DNA from: Kuschelorhynchus macadamiae
Lineage: Eukaryota > Arthropoda > Insecta > Coleoptera > Curculionidae
DNA: 64,000 nt
NCBI GenBank assembly: GCA_030620095.1
Contig: JAUTXW010005211.1
Location: 1 to 64,000 of the forward strand
Direction: 5' to 3'
Shown: positions 30,310 to 44,589 of the stretch, in pieces
Layout: each line of letters begins with the position of its first letter
How positions within the stretch are numbered: position 1 is the first letter of the stretch
Position numbers and translations under genes: made by a program
The notes under the pieces: model-generated
What the model saw: the letters and a program-made list of their open reading frames with translations, nothing else
The model's database searches: none
What the model was told of the DNA's origin: nothing

Positions 30310-32600
30310 ATTTCACTCAACGTTGTTTAGTTTGTGGTACAGAAGTGGCCGAGAAAGCTGAGTCAAAAAGAACACAGAAAGGAAGACTCAACATTTCTTA
30401 CGGAAATGCAGAATTAAAACAGCAGATTATAAAAATAGCAGAGACAACAAAACAGAATTAGTAGGGGTAATATTGAGTCGCATCGTTGACGTGGATTATA
30501 TAGCAGTTGGAGCAAAATATCACAAACAATATTGGGATGCGCCACATCGTTAGCATGCTCCCCATGTCCAATAGATTGTCAGAACAAATAAACACATTAA
30601 TGAACGAAATGTTTACTTATATAGAAGGCAGCGTTGCAATAACTAAAAGACTTAGTTAAAGGCTACATTCTATCTGATGCAATTATATTATTCAAATTGG
30701 CAGGAAACTATGGCAAAAAAGTGACAATTACAGCTAAGCCAAAATAAATTACCATTATCAGTTTCCGCAAAGCTCAGACACTATTTTAGCGAACGCTTGT
30801 TTGTTTGTTTGTTTGTTTATTTTTTATTCCAAAATAACAATAGAAGTTACAAAGAGAAACCCAAAAGGGTGTGGAACAATGTCAAAAAAAAACTTTGAAA
30901 TAGCGATACAAAAATAATCACAAATAGAAATATTAAACAATTAACACAATCTTAAACTAATTTAAAAATGGTATTTGTATCACAGAGTTATGTTTCATAT
31001 TAAGTTGTTTCTATCTCTATCCCTAAAACACTCTTCCAGAGAGTAAAACTCCTTGGATGGTATGAAAGTAAAATAGCCGATCTAGCAGAGAAACGTGTGC
31101 GTATTATTGATGCTGCAGCAGCCATTGGTTCTGAAGATATACGTTCCCGCATTACAAATACTGACTCGTATCCACCTTCCCTTAAATACAATGGCCACGT
31201 CATGGATGGGAGTGGCATCAAGAAAGCTTGCAGCACCACAATCGCAACGGATTCCGTTGACAAGTTGCTAAACGGACACGCCTACAAAAGAGCTATCGGA
31301 CGCCATATGTTTGTTCGGTTAGCACTAGCAGATAAAAATCCAGGTTTGATTATTTTATTAAACAACAGAGCTGTGGATTTTTTAAAAGTTAAACAAATCA
31401 ACCGTCACCCCTTTGAGACGTTCTGAAATGGTTTCTTCACTGTTAGACGGAGGAAGAAATTCAATAGTGGGACTTGGCCAGATGAAAGTCATAAAATCAG
31501 TTGGGGCCTTTCGGGTGGATAAAGCACAATCTGAAAGAACATTTGCAAGAGTACGTGAAATACGAAGTAAGTACGTATCCCTCTTTAAAGCCGAAGCCGA
31601 GAATCAGAAAAACAACCAAATTTACACTCTACAAATGCTTCGCTGCAATAACTGCCACCAGCGATATTGACAACATTGTGTACATTGTTGACGATGGATT
31701 TCTGCTACCCGATGTTGTTTGGTGTACATATGAATCTCTCGTGTAATCTCAAAAAAAATCTCAAAAAAAAATATAACTTATCTCCTGAATTATTATAGTC
31801 CGAATCTTGTTTTCGTTTGACGGTTATGCTGACAACACCAAAAACATACAAGCCATAGAAAAACGACGCCGAGCTGCAGTTATTTCGTCATCCTGTGCGG
31901 TACGTTTATTCGATGAAATGTCGAACTCGCCTATTAAGCAAGAAGTTCCTAGGCAACTAGGAGAAAAAGCAGTTAATCGATATGTTTATGCGAAAACTGG
32001 ATGAAGCCAACGCCAAGGTCAAACAAGCCCGGGATGATGCAGACGTCGTCATTGTTGAGACAGCGATTGATCGATCAGTGGAAAATCTGGAAAAGGCAAA
32101 GTTGAAACAAAAACGTTTTCTACTGCTATCCTCAACCAATATCCAATATCCAAACTAGTTATGTAACCTTTGCTAAATCAACGAAACTAGAAACTCCTGT
32201 AAAATTATCTTCACTTCCGCCGACATTTTCAACAACACAATAACACTAGTGTAGAGTAAGTTCAAACTTGGAAGAGAAATGACCTTGATCCTGAGCAGAG
32301 AGAACAGATTAGAAAAAATGACATGTTAGAGCAGGCTCCAACACAGTTATCACCAGCACCAGATATGTTGTTGGATACCATTTTCATAAAAGTGCTAAGG
32401 GTTGCGATGGAAATTGTGGGTGCAAGAAAGTTTGACTAAAATGTTCAACTGGTTTAACTGCTTGTGGCTATTGCCATAGTTAATGCTGCCTAAATGCTGC
32501 TGCAACTTTTTCTGATAATTTTAACAATGACGATCTGGAAGACATTCCATTGTTAGAACAACTCTTGAAACATAATGGAAATTCTAATGAAGACGCTTAA
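30310..32600 (+). pseudogene. Broken long ORF of an unidentified multi-copy insect protein
   Basis: Pieces in several frames run in one direction: a Cys-containing N-terminal piece (QRCLVCGTEVAEKAES near 30330, then AKYHKQYW near 30510), a middle region (31040-31430, ADLAEKRVRIIDAAAAIG and SYPPS), a later region (31810-32150, FDGYADNTKNIQAIEKRRRA and KQARDDADVVIVETA), and a Cys-rich tail near 32400-32500 (KGCDGNCGCKK, LKCSTGL). Similar long intronless proteins with a Cys-rich C-terminus are, to my knowledge, repeated many times in insect genomes and are probably transposon-related. I cannot name the family. Stops and a LINE tail at 30796-30990 interrupt it. Confidence 0.5.
30796..30990 (-). 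mobile_element. Probable LINE 3' end with (GTTT)n
   Basis: TTTGTTTGTTTGTTTG is followed by TTTTTTATTCC and non-coding sequence. The layout resembles the 3' ends of the minus-strand LINEs near 26150 and 32888 (microsatellite tail, then TTTTTATT...). No coding part. Confidence 0.45.
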
Positions 32601-32887
32601 TAGACATATTATAATATATATTATTAAACTTTTTATAATATAGGTGTCATTGCTGTTTGAGCCATACAAAGCGGGAAATATGCGGTGAAACACGTTGTAT
32701 GACCCAATTATCAAAATTTGCATTTTTATACCTAATAATAAATAAGCTAATTGTACCTTCCTAATTATTTATTCTTAATGCAATTTATTTTAATTGAAGA
32801 TATTAAGATGTATCGAGTTATCAAAAATCATTTCTTGGAATGTTGGATACAATACTATAAAAATATCCCACTTTTAATATTTTAATA

Positions 32888-32905
32888 TAGTAATAATAAT
32901 AATAA
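32888..32905. repeat. (TAA)n tail of LINE
   Basis: TAATAATAATAATAA at the 3' end of the minus-strand LINE; in its sense it is a TTA tail. Confidence 0.6.
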
Positions 32906-35510
32906 GAGATTTTTATTGATTACAGAAAATACATTACAATAAGACAACATTAAAGAGGTAGTGAGATCTAGCACAGCTGCTTATCTAATCACCCAAACAA
33001 GCTAAGAAATAGATGTTAAAGGTAAACACGTAATACGATAAACATTAAGTAGGAGGTATATAAAGTAACGAAAGTACATACAGCAAAATAATACAACTTA
33101 GTTACCTAAGATCGGGAAAGTTCAATAAATGAGATGTGCTGTCATAATGTAAACGAAAATAACTGTGAACAAATTAAAGAAAGACAAGAAAAAAATTTAA
33201 AGAAAAACCACTCCCTCAAGCTAACAACATATTTATTTTTAATTGACATTTGAAGCTGTCTACAGATGAGCAGACTTTAATCATCAGAGAAAAGGAATTA
33301 TAAGTTTTAATGGCATTGTATGTGAAACATCGACGAAATGTGGTAGTGTTGTGCATGCGTACTTGCTAATGTTCGAGTATTTCCTTCTTGAATAACTATT
33401 AATTATTCATAAAAATATGTGGGATCTTCCAAATTACGTAATTTACATACTAATGTACTTAGTTCAATTATATGTTTCTCACTTCTCACAAATAAAACCA
33501 TTTAGAGTGACGAAATGAGGGGTAACGTGATCAAATTTTCTTCAGCTGTAGCAAAATCGGATACATGTATTTTGTAAGCTATTTGTAGATGTAACTATGA
33601 ACGCTAGCTAATCTATAACATTTGCATTCTCGAGATAGGACATTATTAGATTAAGTTTAACATCCCGGTGTTTAGCAAGACTTTAAAGAACGTATACGCT
33701 CCTTAGTTTGTGAAATATACTTTTTTAATAGATGAGAAATATGATTAAGTATCTTTTTACTCTTTAGAATGAAGGCATGAGTTATTTCTAGTTTAAAAAT
33801 AGTTGAAAGGTCGCTATTATGTGGACAGACAGCAGAATGGCCTCCTTAGACAAAGAGGAAAAAATCGGCATATCGTCCACATATTGATGGAACTTACAGC
33901 TTTTTAAATGATTAGGAAATTAGGCGTATAAATTCACAATACAAAGTGCCCAAGTATTCTGCCCGCCTGCAATCCGTTTTGAACTGGCAGAAACTCAGAG
34001 GTAAAGTTATCCAAAATCACCCGTTCATTTCTCCCATCAATATAGCTTTTTATAAAATTTACTATAGAATATCCTAAACCATAAATTTTAATTTAGCAGG
34101 TGGAGGGATTTAAGGTATCGAATGCCTTACTGAAGTCAAGCAATATAAAACACGTATTTTCTCTTTTAACCTGGGCCCTCAATAAATCATCTGATACATT
34201 TAAAAGTGCAGTGGTGGTAGAATAGGCGCTGCGAAAGCCGGATTATGTGGAGAAAAAGCTCTAATAAGTAAAAAATATTGATTTAGCTGTTCACGTATTA
34301 CCTTTTCCAGAATTTTGCGCATTTAGCAAAAACTTATTGGTTGAAATTCTGAATATATAGAAAGGATATTCGTCTTGGGTATAGATACCTCGTTGGCCTT
34401 TTTTCAAATGAAAGAAAATTTACCAGATGTTGGACACTTGTTAATTAAAAAAGTAATATGAGACAGCAGATGCGCAATAATTAGAAATATTAATTTTACA
34501 TTGATACCGTCAGCGCCATTTTCTTGAGTTTTGATTAGATATATAACTTTACTAACTTCTTCATCTTTTCTGTTCTGAAACAAAACTCAATTTGCACGGA
34601 ATGAAATATTTTATTTTCATACAAATCCTTAATCAGGTCATAGGCTCTGGTATATTTTCGATGAAAAACGTATTAAAATAATCTGAGCTATCGATATCTA
34701 AAGGAAAAGAGAGGAGTGAGGAATTGATATTTAATGTGTTCCAAAAGTTCTTCGAATCCACCTTAAATTGATGGTTTAACCATGTCCTTTTTTCATTCTG
34801 CACAGCCATTGTTACAAATTTTGTTGTTGTTTGGATTCGTTTTTGGACTAGTCTTCTTTTTTTATATTTAGTAAGAGCTTTTTTCCTCAATTTTTTCACC
34901 AATTTGAGATTATCGCTTAGCCAAGACGCTGCCGCTGGGGCCTTAGAAAATCTAGATGTTTTCAGAGAAACGTTTACATTAAAAAGACATTGAAGATTAT
35001 AATCTGAATAATCAACTATGCGATCAACATCGTCATATTCGTATTCATTCATTCCAATCCACCTTGTATAGAGCTATTATTTTCAAAATTCGAAAAAGCT
35101 CTGTATTTTTTAAACTTAATCCATTTTGGCGGCTTTTCCAGATTCACACGGTACAGGACAAGGCAATGATCTGATTTGTTGTCCATACCAATAACGCTAC
35201 CATGGGTTACCAATGACGGATACGATGTAACTATTCAATATAAAAGAGTCTGAGAGGTGTCAGTTAGGCGAGTAGGCTCAGAAATTAATTGGGTTAGGCT
35301 ATATTTATTAAAATGATTTTAGAAGAGTGTAAAATCTCCTATAAATATAATATAATCAAACTTCGAAAAAAACTCTAAAATATTATTTTTAAATTCATCT
35401 AAACAAAGGTTTAAATTCGAATACGGAGGACGATAAAACGACTCCAAACACACGTTTTTGCTACTAATTTTTACGCTTATCCAGATTTACTCAAGGCCAC
35501 TCTCTTCCAA
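32888..35510 (-). mobile_element. Non-LTR retrotransposon (jockey/CR1-like) with endonuclease and RT, broken, minus strand
   Basis: From right to left: APE-type endonuclease end (LISEPTRLTDTSQTLLY, then SDHCLVLYRV, about 35300-35120), a 139-codon linker frame (34633-35052; FWNTLNINSS), RT motif A LLDFSKAFDTLNPS near 34090-34140, motif C QYVDDMPIFS near 33865-33890, and a 3' region ending in a (TAA)n tail at 32888-32905. It is the most complete LINE here but has many frameshifts. It would nick target DNA and prime reverse transcription if intact. Confidence 0.8.
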
Positions 35511-37150
<1,640 letters not shown>

Positions 37151-37228
37151 AGTAATTAATTGGTTATGGCTGGTTAGTGCACGGCCTAGCTGGAATATCG
37201 TTGGGTAGCATAAAACTAACATTTCATG

Positions 37229-37532
37229 CAGTGGCGGGACTACAAACTTTCGACAAAGGGCCATTTATATGCATTTACAGAAAACAATTGTTGACAAAAA
37301 AAAATCATAATTCTAATTTTGCCCCCCTGAAGGTTTCGGCAGGGTACTACATATGCACGTACAGAAAATAATTGATCACTAAAAAAAAAAGATCATTCAT
37401 GGTTTTGAATAATTCTTTTATACCCCAAAACTAGAATCGGAAAATAACTGATGTCTAAAGAAACTAAGACACTTTGGTCCCCCCGAACTCCTCCTCCGTC
37501 TTCACGCAGCGGCATAAATAGTTCTTCCACTG
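37229..37532. mobile_element. Non-autonomous hAT element (MITE) with perfect 8-bp TSD
   Basis: 304 bp starting CAGTGGCGGGAC and ending in CACTG, flanked on both sides by ATTTCATG (37221-37228 and 37533-37540). The terminal CAGTG/CACTG and exact octamer duplication define a hAT insertion. It landed just downstream of the PLE relic. Confidence 0.85.
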
Positions 37533-37689
37533 ATTTCATGAAAGTTTGACTCAAATTCCTTCACTAGAAAGATTTCTACAGCCTAAAATATGGTCCAAAT
37601 TGATACACTGATACAAATAGTAATTTGTTAATAATTTTTTTTAAATTTAAGTTATTTTCATCCATAAAAAGAAGGTCTTATTTCAGTAA

Positions 37690-38240
37690 ATGGAAATTTA
37701 CCGATTATTTAAACATTTTATTTATGCTACCATTTTGTTTTGACATCGGATTACCACAAAAAATGTATCAGTCTATCCCAGTTCAACATTTGATTTTTGT
37801 ACATTTCAAGTTAATTGGATAAGTAGTTGTTTGGTACTTAATTTTCAAATATTTCATTTGTTCGCCATATTGGATTAACACACACATTTTAGCGGTTTAT
37901 CAATATACCACTTTTATTTTGGGCAAATTTTGGATAAGTAGTTTCTAAATAATGTTTTTTTTTTCAATTTTCTTAGGCCGCTATTTTGTTCCGTTATATT
38001 GGATTTTTACCAAAATGTAATCATTTCATCTCCTTATGACCCTTAATTTTTAACCATAATTTAAAGTTAATCGAATAAGCAGTTTTTAAGCTGTGCACCT
38101 TATAGAAAGAACTACATAGCGACAGATGGTGGAAATGGGAGAACATGTTTTTCGAGGTCCTTAAACGCAAAAACATTCAAAAATCTCGGTGGTTGATTTT
38201 TCACGATTATAATACTTCTATTGGTATTTTTATTCAGTTT
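37690..38240 (+). repeat. Dispersed periodic repeat family, copy b
   Basis: Shares with copy a GCCGCTATTTTGTTCCG, ATTGGATTTTTACCAAAATG and, near 38140, GAGAACATGTTTTTCG, AATCTCG and TTTTTCACGATTATAATACTTC. Spacing of about 130 bp between sub-repeats is visible. Confidence 0.6.
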
Positions 38241-38593
38241 TTAATATATTTTTAAATTAACAGAATTGAAGTGGATTTTTAAATTTTGCTAGAGCCAAAA
38301 AAAAATAAAAGTCGGGCTTTAAAAACTTACAACGCTGCCATGTTTTGTTGATTGTAATGTAATTTTATTTTTAACACGCTTTTATTAGCTACACTCGTAT
38401 GTAAATGATACCGCTGATACTCATTTGGTTTACTTTGACGATATCAGTACATTACCAGTAATATGCTAAAGATATTTTAAAACTAAAAAGTATAGTATAG
38501 TTTAAACAATAACTAGAAAACCCGCTTTTCTCAGTGACGCCCTAAAAAGTACTAAATAATGTAACTTAAATTAAAGCGTGGTTAAGTCTCCGG

Positions 38594-38739
38594 CCGGTTG
38601 CAGAAAGCTCAATTATAGTTTAGAATGTTTAACGGAATGTCAAATTTGACAGCGAGTTCCTAGATTTCTGTAAGCAGCTTGTCAAATCCGAAGGTTTGAT
38701 TAAATATTCTAAACAGCAATTAAGTTTTGTGCAACCGGG
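38594..38739. mobile_element. Palindromic MITE, 146 bp
   Basis: The left half starts CCGGTTGCAGAAAGCTCAAT and the right half ends with its imperfect inverse, TTGTGCAACCGGG; TTTAGAATGTTTAA faces TTAAATATTCTAAA. The TIRs are about 40 bp and the middle is short and non-coding. Superfamily not assigned. Confidence 0.75.
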
Positions 38740-39425
38740 TTTTTTTTTGAGAAGCATGTATTTTAAATTAATTTCGACAATACGCCCCTCTCTTTTTGAC
38801 ATAGACGTTGAATTGTCAAAGGTTGAATCATTCATATGACGTGACAAAACATTTTAAGTAAATTACAATATCTTGTGCTTTTTAGAGCTTTACTGACCTA
38901 AGCTTGTTTTTTAGTTTTTTTTTTAATTATAATAAATAAATACAACCCCCTGAATATTACATTAAGGATAACCAGAACATTAAACATCATTTTCAGGGAT
39001 ATATAATAATATGAGTCAGCAACTCACTCTTTCGAATTTACTGACAATTAACTTTAGCATGTAACTTATTTCTTCATAACTAAGCTGTTCATAAAAAATA
39101 ATTCAAGGTAACAATAACATTTCCATTCTGTAGCATGGAGCACCATCCATTTAAAAATAAAATATTCCTCACTTCGCCCTCAGATTTTATTAACAACAAT
39201 TTTGCATAATTTAGTGGGCCTAATGTAAATGTTCCTTGGCTCCCAAGAAATCTAATATTACCCGCTTGAATTATGTTATATGGGAAACATTAGAATCAAA
39301 GGTTTAAGGAAAACATGCTGCCAAGGTATTGAGCAACTTAAGCAAAAAAGAAGTGAATAATTTCAACCACTCAGAGTAGTTTTGTAGCAAAATGCGAGTT
39401 AATCTGCAATTACTATTTTTTTATA
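38740..39425. other. Unassigned AT-rich DNA
   Basis: No recognisable coding sequence or repeat. Confidence 0.4.
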
Positions 39426-39589
39426 TTATTGTTGCGAATTTAGCCCTAGTTATAGATTTGTTAAGTTTTAGATGAATTTATTTATTATTTGTTATTTTAT
39501 TGAAGTAGACTTACCCTAATTTTTATCCGTGTAACGACTATGATAGTGTTTCACCCTGTAGTATTTAGATTATTCTAGAATTTTCTAGA

Positions 39590-40980
39590 TCATTCCATAC
39601 TTAAAGACTTATATAATCAGCAGTGGGAAGATAAACTTTCCGCCCTTAATGATCAAGGTACTCATTACTTTAGACTCTCGAAGAATCTCTCCAAAGGGAT
39701 TAAACTCCCTATGCCCCATATGAGGAATACTCTCAAAAACTCAATAATCTCTAACCCTGAAGACAAGATTTAACATTTTGCAGACGCCTATATGAACAGT
39801 TTAGTGAAAGTCAGCCAATCCATTTAGCTCATGAAAATAATGTAGTTCATGCGATCAGAAACTACGAAAGAACTGCGGTTGGAATTGCACCGTCAATTCT
39901 TCTTGCTTTGGTTCAATCTGTAATTAAAAATCTAAATATTCAGAAAGCCCTCGGTCTAGACAACATTACAAATATGGCCATTAAAAAATCCCCACTGAAC
40001 TTTTTTAAACACTTAACTTTAATTATTAATGCTATTCTTAAATTAGGCTATTTTCCACTCCTGTGGAAACAAGTAAAAAAAATAGTTATAAGGAAAAAGG
40101 TTGAAAGCGCATATCTAACTAACAGCTATAGATCAATTAGTTTCCTCCCTGTATTAGCTAAAATCACGGGAAAAATTATTTTAATTAAACTTCAGGAAGA
40201 AGTCGTAAACAAAGGCTTTCTTTCAGACTTTCAGTTCGGCTTTAGAAACATAATTAGCACCATTCATCAAACAACTAGACTAACAGCAGACATTATTAAT
40301 GGTTTTAACAGGAAAAAAAGCTCTGGCGTCATTTTCCTTGACATAAAAAAAGCCTTTAATAGAACATGACACTCAGGCCTTGTGCTAAAACTCATTAGAG
40401 CAGGTATTTCAAACTATTTAGTTAAGGCAGTTTAATCTTTTTTACTTAACAGAACATTTGTGGTACATATAGATGGCTTCACCTCCACTCCTAGGTCCAC
40501 TCCTAAGGGCGGAAGTCCCACAAGGTTCTCCCCTAACTCCCCTATTATTTAACGATTTTATTTCTGACATTCCAACCAACAATTACACCAATCTCTATCT
40601 TTTTGCAGATACCTCTCTAATGACTACAAACAAAAACTTGGAAGTTTTAAAACTCTATATTAGACCAATCCTAACCTACGCTTCACCCACGTGGAGTACT
40701 CATCATAAAAACCAGTCAAAATGAGTTCAGTCGCTACAAAATAAAATAATCAGGATCATTCTAAACGCGGATAGATTCAAATTATTTCATAAGGGCCGAA
40801 CTTGCTAACAATGACCTCATTACCAAAACTCATGACTTCTCCCAACCACGTGACAAATAAAAGCCCCCTAAAGACTGTCTTTTACCTAGAATCTAAACTA
40901 CCCCTCCTTCCCAACTGAGATTCCCCCTCCTAGGACTTTTTCCCCTATCCTGACATTGATTGTATTCCCAGGAATGAAGA
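39590..40980 (+). mobile_element. Jockey-like non-LTR retrotransposon, 5'-truncated and broken
   Basis: An early linker piece (YNQQWEDKLSALNDQ and HYFRLSKNL, 39610-39690) is followed by a 153-codon frame (39908-40369) with KALGLDNITNMAIK, NSYRSISFLPVLAKI, GFLSDFQFGFR and GVIFLDIKKAF (motif A, Asp present). After a stop come EVPQGSPLTPLLFNDFI (motif B, 40510-40560) and LYLFADTSLMT (motif C, with YxDD replaced by FADT). The C-terminal piece has RPILTYASPTW near 40660-40690. Loss of the second Asp in motif C and the stops make it inactive. Clade by similarity of motifs is jockey. Confidence 0.82.
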
Positions 40981-40982
40981 GA

Positions 40983-41220
40983 TGTAATAGCCATTCGGCT
41001 GACATAAGAATCGAAGATGATCCCGAACATATTTTGATTCAGTTGTAATTGAGATTTCGAAGTGTTAGCAAGCTGACATTGACAAGGTTAAAGTTACCTT
41101 GGTTAAGATTGTTAGGTATAACCAGTGTTTACCCGTGATACCTGTAACCTGTGTTTTGAATAAAAGGACTGCATTCAGAAACTACGTGTTTGTGTACCGG
41201 CCCATCCGGAACATTATACA
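40983..41220 (+). other. Possible LINE 3' UTR or LTR-like fragment
   Basis: A GC-richer stretch starting TGTAATAGCC, containing AATAAAAGG near 41157, and ending ACATTATACA. TGTA...TACA ends could mark an LTR remnant, but no flanking duplication is visible; it may equally be the tail of the LINE at 39590-40980. Confidence 0.3.
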
Positions 41221-41995
41221 AGTTGAAAGCTTTGTTAAGAAAAAATAAATTACATGCTGAAGATGGTCGTCAATAATTCCCAAACGCTGAGTTATAGACC
41301 CGTATTGCTATATATCGTTCTATCGTCTTTTAAGGAGTGATTTTAGTATTGTAGTGTGATAGGTTGATGTAGGTATATATACAAAATGTGGCTCCTGAAC
41401 TTGAAAAACGAGTTTCCGTTTAGCAAAAATCATTTATTTATTGAAAAGCCTACAGTTGTTCAATAAACGATAAGCTTTTTTGAAACAGAAATAAAATAAA
41501 TTATGAAATAATAGTAACTTTCCGATATTCTTAAAAAAAAACGAAAACATAGTTTTCAGTTTTTTCTTCGTTGGTTAATAACACATTTCAAAATTAGCCG
41601 CGTTTTTAATGCCCTTTTTATTTGAAAAATAAAAAAATAACAATACTCGAAACATGAAGACTTGAAGTAAGTAAGGTGTTAAGTGCAAAAAAAATATTTT
41701 AAGTTATTAAAAAAACACATTTTAAAACGCAACATGTTTTATTTAGAAACGTGTTTAATTTTTTTTATTAACTTACCCAGGTTATTCATAATATCGTAGA
41801 TTTATTTTTCGTGTAGGTCTTTTAATTTAGAAGAGTAATAAAAATAAAGTTCAACATTCCTAGAAGGTTCCAAGTGCCTTACTAGTTTTATTTTATAATG
41901 GGCGAAGTGCCAAACAAAATTGTTTTTTATATTGTTTTATTTAAATAAACATACAAAGATACAAAATATAGGTATTCTGAATATTGATTACATTT
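41221..41995. other. Unassigned AT-rich DNA
   Basis: No feature recognised. Confidence 0.4.
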
Positions 41996-41999
41996 TTTT

Positions 42000-43440
42000 A
42001 TACAAATGTGCAGTTTTTTCGCGAAAGTCAGGGTTATCTTCTTTTACATAAGTAATACTTTTTTATGTCCGTCTTTTTTCACTGCTGATTTTACTTTGAC
42101 ATTTTAGTGGTAAATTTATGTACTGAATACCTCCTAGTATCATTTTTTTAAATTATTTTTTCTGTACTTCCATATTTCCATATCATTCAAAGATTCGCGC
42201 GTTTGAATTTGTTCCGAGTCGATAATTTAGCCTTGGAAATGTGCATATTTTTAATAATAAGACTTTTTTCAGCTGCAACCTTGAAAATCAAAAAAAATTT
42301 TTGGTTGCATAAGCGTCACCTTAAATGTATTTTTTGGCGTTGCACTTACCATAAGTCTTACCAAAGCCATTGGAACTTCACATTTCTCTACTTATTTTCT
42401 TTTTTTTTTAATTTGAAACAATTTTCTATCACAACTCAAAGGTGAATGTCCTGAGACCAAATACTTTTGTTCGACCTCTTTAAAATATCCCTTTGCCAAT
42501 AAATACATAGGAACAACTTTATTTTATTTTTATTTTGTGGTATATATTATTATCCATATGGTCGATTTTTGTTCCAGGTAATCTTGCCATAAAAACATGT
42601 AATATGAAATTTGCCTAAAGTAAAACATCTCACTATGTGGCAGACCAGGAAGAACTTGCAGAAGCTCTATCGAAATTGTACAATTTTTACTTGTAGGAAG
42701 TTGTGACTTGTAATTTTCCTTTAGTACTTTTCTCGCTTTTTCGGCCTTGCGATGATGTAAGTTCAGTTTAGTTTTTGCTTCTTTATCATTAGGATTAGCC
42801 TTTATTTTGTTATTTAGAAGATCGCAAGTTCTACACGTATCAGAACGTGGATGGTGAATGCTTATATTTGGAAATGATGTGTTAAAAGTTTTATAGTAAT
42901 ATCAATATGTGATCTTTGAAATTGGATTTTTTCCCTGAAATGCTCTAATCAAACGGTTTATGTTTAAATCTTTTCTTAAGTAGTCCTTGTTTGTTTTGAA
43001 TCTGCTATAATGGCTTTTTCATAAGGAGAAGAATTTACATGTTCAAGGCTTAGGCTTTCATCATCGTTTTACATAAGTTTAAATTCTCCTTTTCGTTATT
43101 CGCATACACTCCCATAAAAAAATCTTATAAACCTGTAAAATATCATCCTTACCATTAGATGGTGTAAAGTGTATGGTTGCCTGTTGTATACTGTTCTCAG
43201 GATCTTCATACATCCTATGCCTCCTTCGCTTTTCGATAGTTACAGGAATTAGCTCCATCAGGTATGAATTGTGTCTATTATCTTCCAGCTTGTAAAACTT
43301 GTGCACAAAACAAAAAAGGAACAAAATGCACATGTATTTAAATCCAAATGACTTTTCAAAAATAAAACCAAACAGTAATTTACCTCATCTCTAGGTTCTT
43401 CCTTAGCTTGCGCTATAGTATTCTTCATATTTACATATTA
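42000..43440 (-). pseudogene. Broken ORF of a second unidentified multi-copy insect protein
   Basis: Minus-strand pieces in order: an 84-codon frame (43079-43333; TIEKRRRHRMYEDPENS, then GKDDILQVYKIFL), a piece near 42810-42900 with HHPRSDTCRTCDLLNNKI, one near 42740-42800 with LNLHHRKAEKARKVLKENY, and one near 42600-42700 with QLPTSKNCTISIELLQVL. The CxxC followed by a Leu-His-rich KAE helix is a pattern I associate with long intronless proteins repeated in many insect genomes; the exact family is not named here. Frames shift repeatedly. Probably transposon-related. Confidence 0.5.
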
Positions 43441-43702
43441 TTCCCCGTCACTTCTTTCCTGTCTTTCTTTCTGAGCTCTTCCCTCATCCTTTTTACGCCT
43501 TTTATTTGGCAAAACATGATCTGCTTCAACCTTTATTTTTATCGGAAAAAACTAAAAGCTAATACTTTTACTTCAATGCTAACACTAATAATCAGAGAAA
43601 CTGGCACTTAGCCCATAAATGACTGATTAGAACCTCCTGTACTTAGACACATGCACGATGTTGCGGTCCAGATTTAAAGTATTTTACGTTAAAGGCTATG
43701 AC

Positions 43703-43752
43703 ACAGAGGCCACTTTTCCTGAATGGTTTTATTCAGGAAAAGTGGTCTCTGT
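43703..43752. other. 22-bp hairpin with 6-nt loop
   Basis: ACAGAGGCCACTTTTCCTGAAT (43703-43724) faces its near-perfect inverse at 43731-43752 across GGTTTT, with one G-T pair if transcribed. It borders the mariner relic at 43755-44215. Origin unknown. Confidence 0.75.
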
Positions 43753-43754
43753 TT

Positions 43755-44215
43755 TTTTTTCATATGTTTGGCATTTTGCCATCTCACAGTTCCGTGGGTA
43801 CCAGTCCATCTTTGAGGAAAGTTGTCGTTTGAAAAATGCCCTTAAAAGTGCAGAGTGGTGGCTTGATGCACCGTCTTAAAAAGTGCCAGTGGAACATTTT
43901 CTATCGGTTTTGGAAGAACTTCCTCAATTATTTTTAGGTACCGATACGCTGTGAGGCCTTCTTCAAAAATCCTATAGACTATGCGTCGTCCAAAAATGAA
44001 ACACGAGACCCGAACCCCAAAGCGTTCTTCTTGTGTCTCTTCAAAAATGAAATCGCGGTTTTATGCGGACCAGTTTCTTGTATTATGGCGGTTGGAAAAT
44101 AAGATTCATAGGACTAGATAACGAGTCGGCCAAAGATTCATCAGTATGGATTTGCTGTAAATACCATTGACAAAACAACATTCGGCGCCCGGTATCGCCG
44201 GGATCTAAATTTTGA
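43755..44215 (-). pseudogene. Mariner-like transposase relic
   Basis: Reading the minus strand in shifting frames gives pieces in mariner order: EETQEERFGVRVSCFIFG near 44010-44070, RIVYRIFEEGLTAYRYLKII near 43930-43995, PLALFKTVHQ near 43870-43900, and WTGTHGTVRWQNA near 43775-43815, which corresponds to the W(I)GxxGPVxWPA segment between the second and third catalytic Asp. It is heavily shifted, and the third Asp region is lost at the hairpin boundary. Confidence 0.6.
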
Positions 44216-44589
44216 ACTATGTGAAATTTATATGGATGATTTTTGCAAAATCATAGAGTCCAATAACTTTTTGACCTGAACACGTATACGTATTCTGAAT
44301 TCTACGGAAACAGTTATATAACGAGCAGTTTTCGCCTTTTTGATAAAGAGAGCTGGGATACGAGGGGTGCCTGAAAATGCAAAAAATAAGGGAGATACAC
44401 CGTAAAAGTTCCGAAAATGGGATACCCTGTGAGATTGTATTATCTGTCACATATGTACCTATAGTTATAGAAATAAATGAAATAATTATAGAAATTGGGG
44501 TCCTCCACAGAAATTTTAATAAGCATTTTTTTTAAACTGCACTACCCGTTAGTGTGTTCATAGGGTAATCCGATTATAAATTAACTATA
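44216..44589. other. Unassigned DNA
   Basis: ATACCCTGTGA near 44421 resembles a mariner end. Otherwise nothing. Confidence 0.35.

Noticed and set aside
40983..41220. Solo LTR with TGTA...TACA ends
   Set aside because: No target duplication and the short termini could be chance; listed only as a low-confidence fragment.
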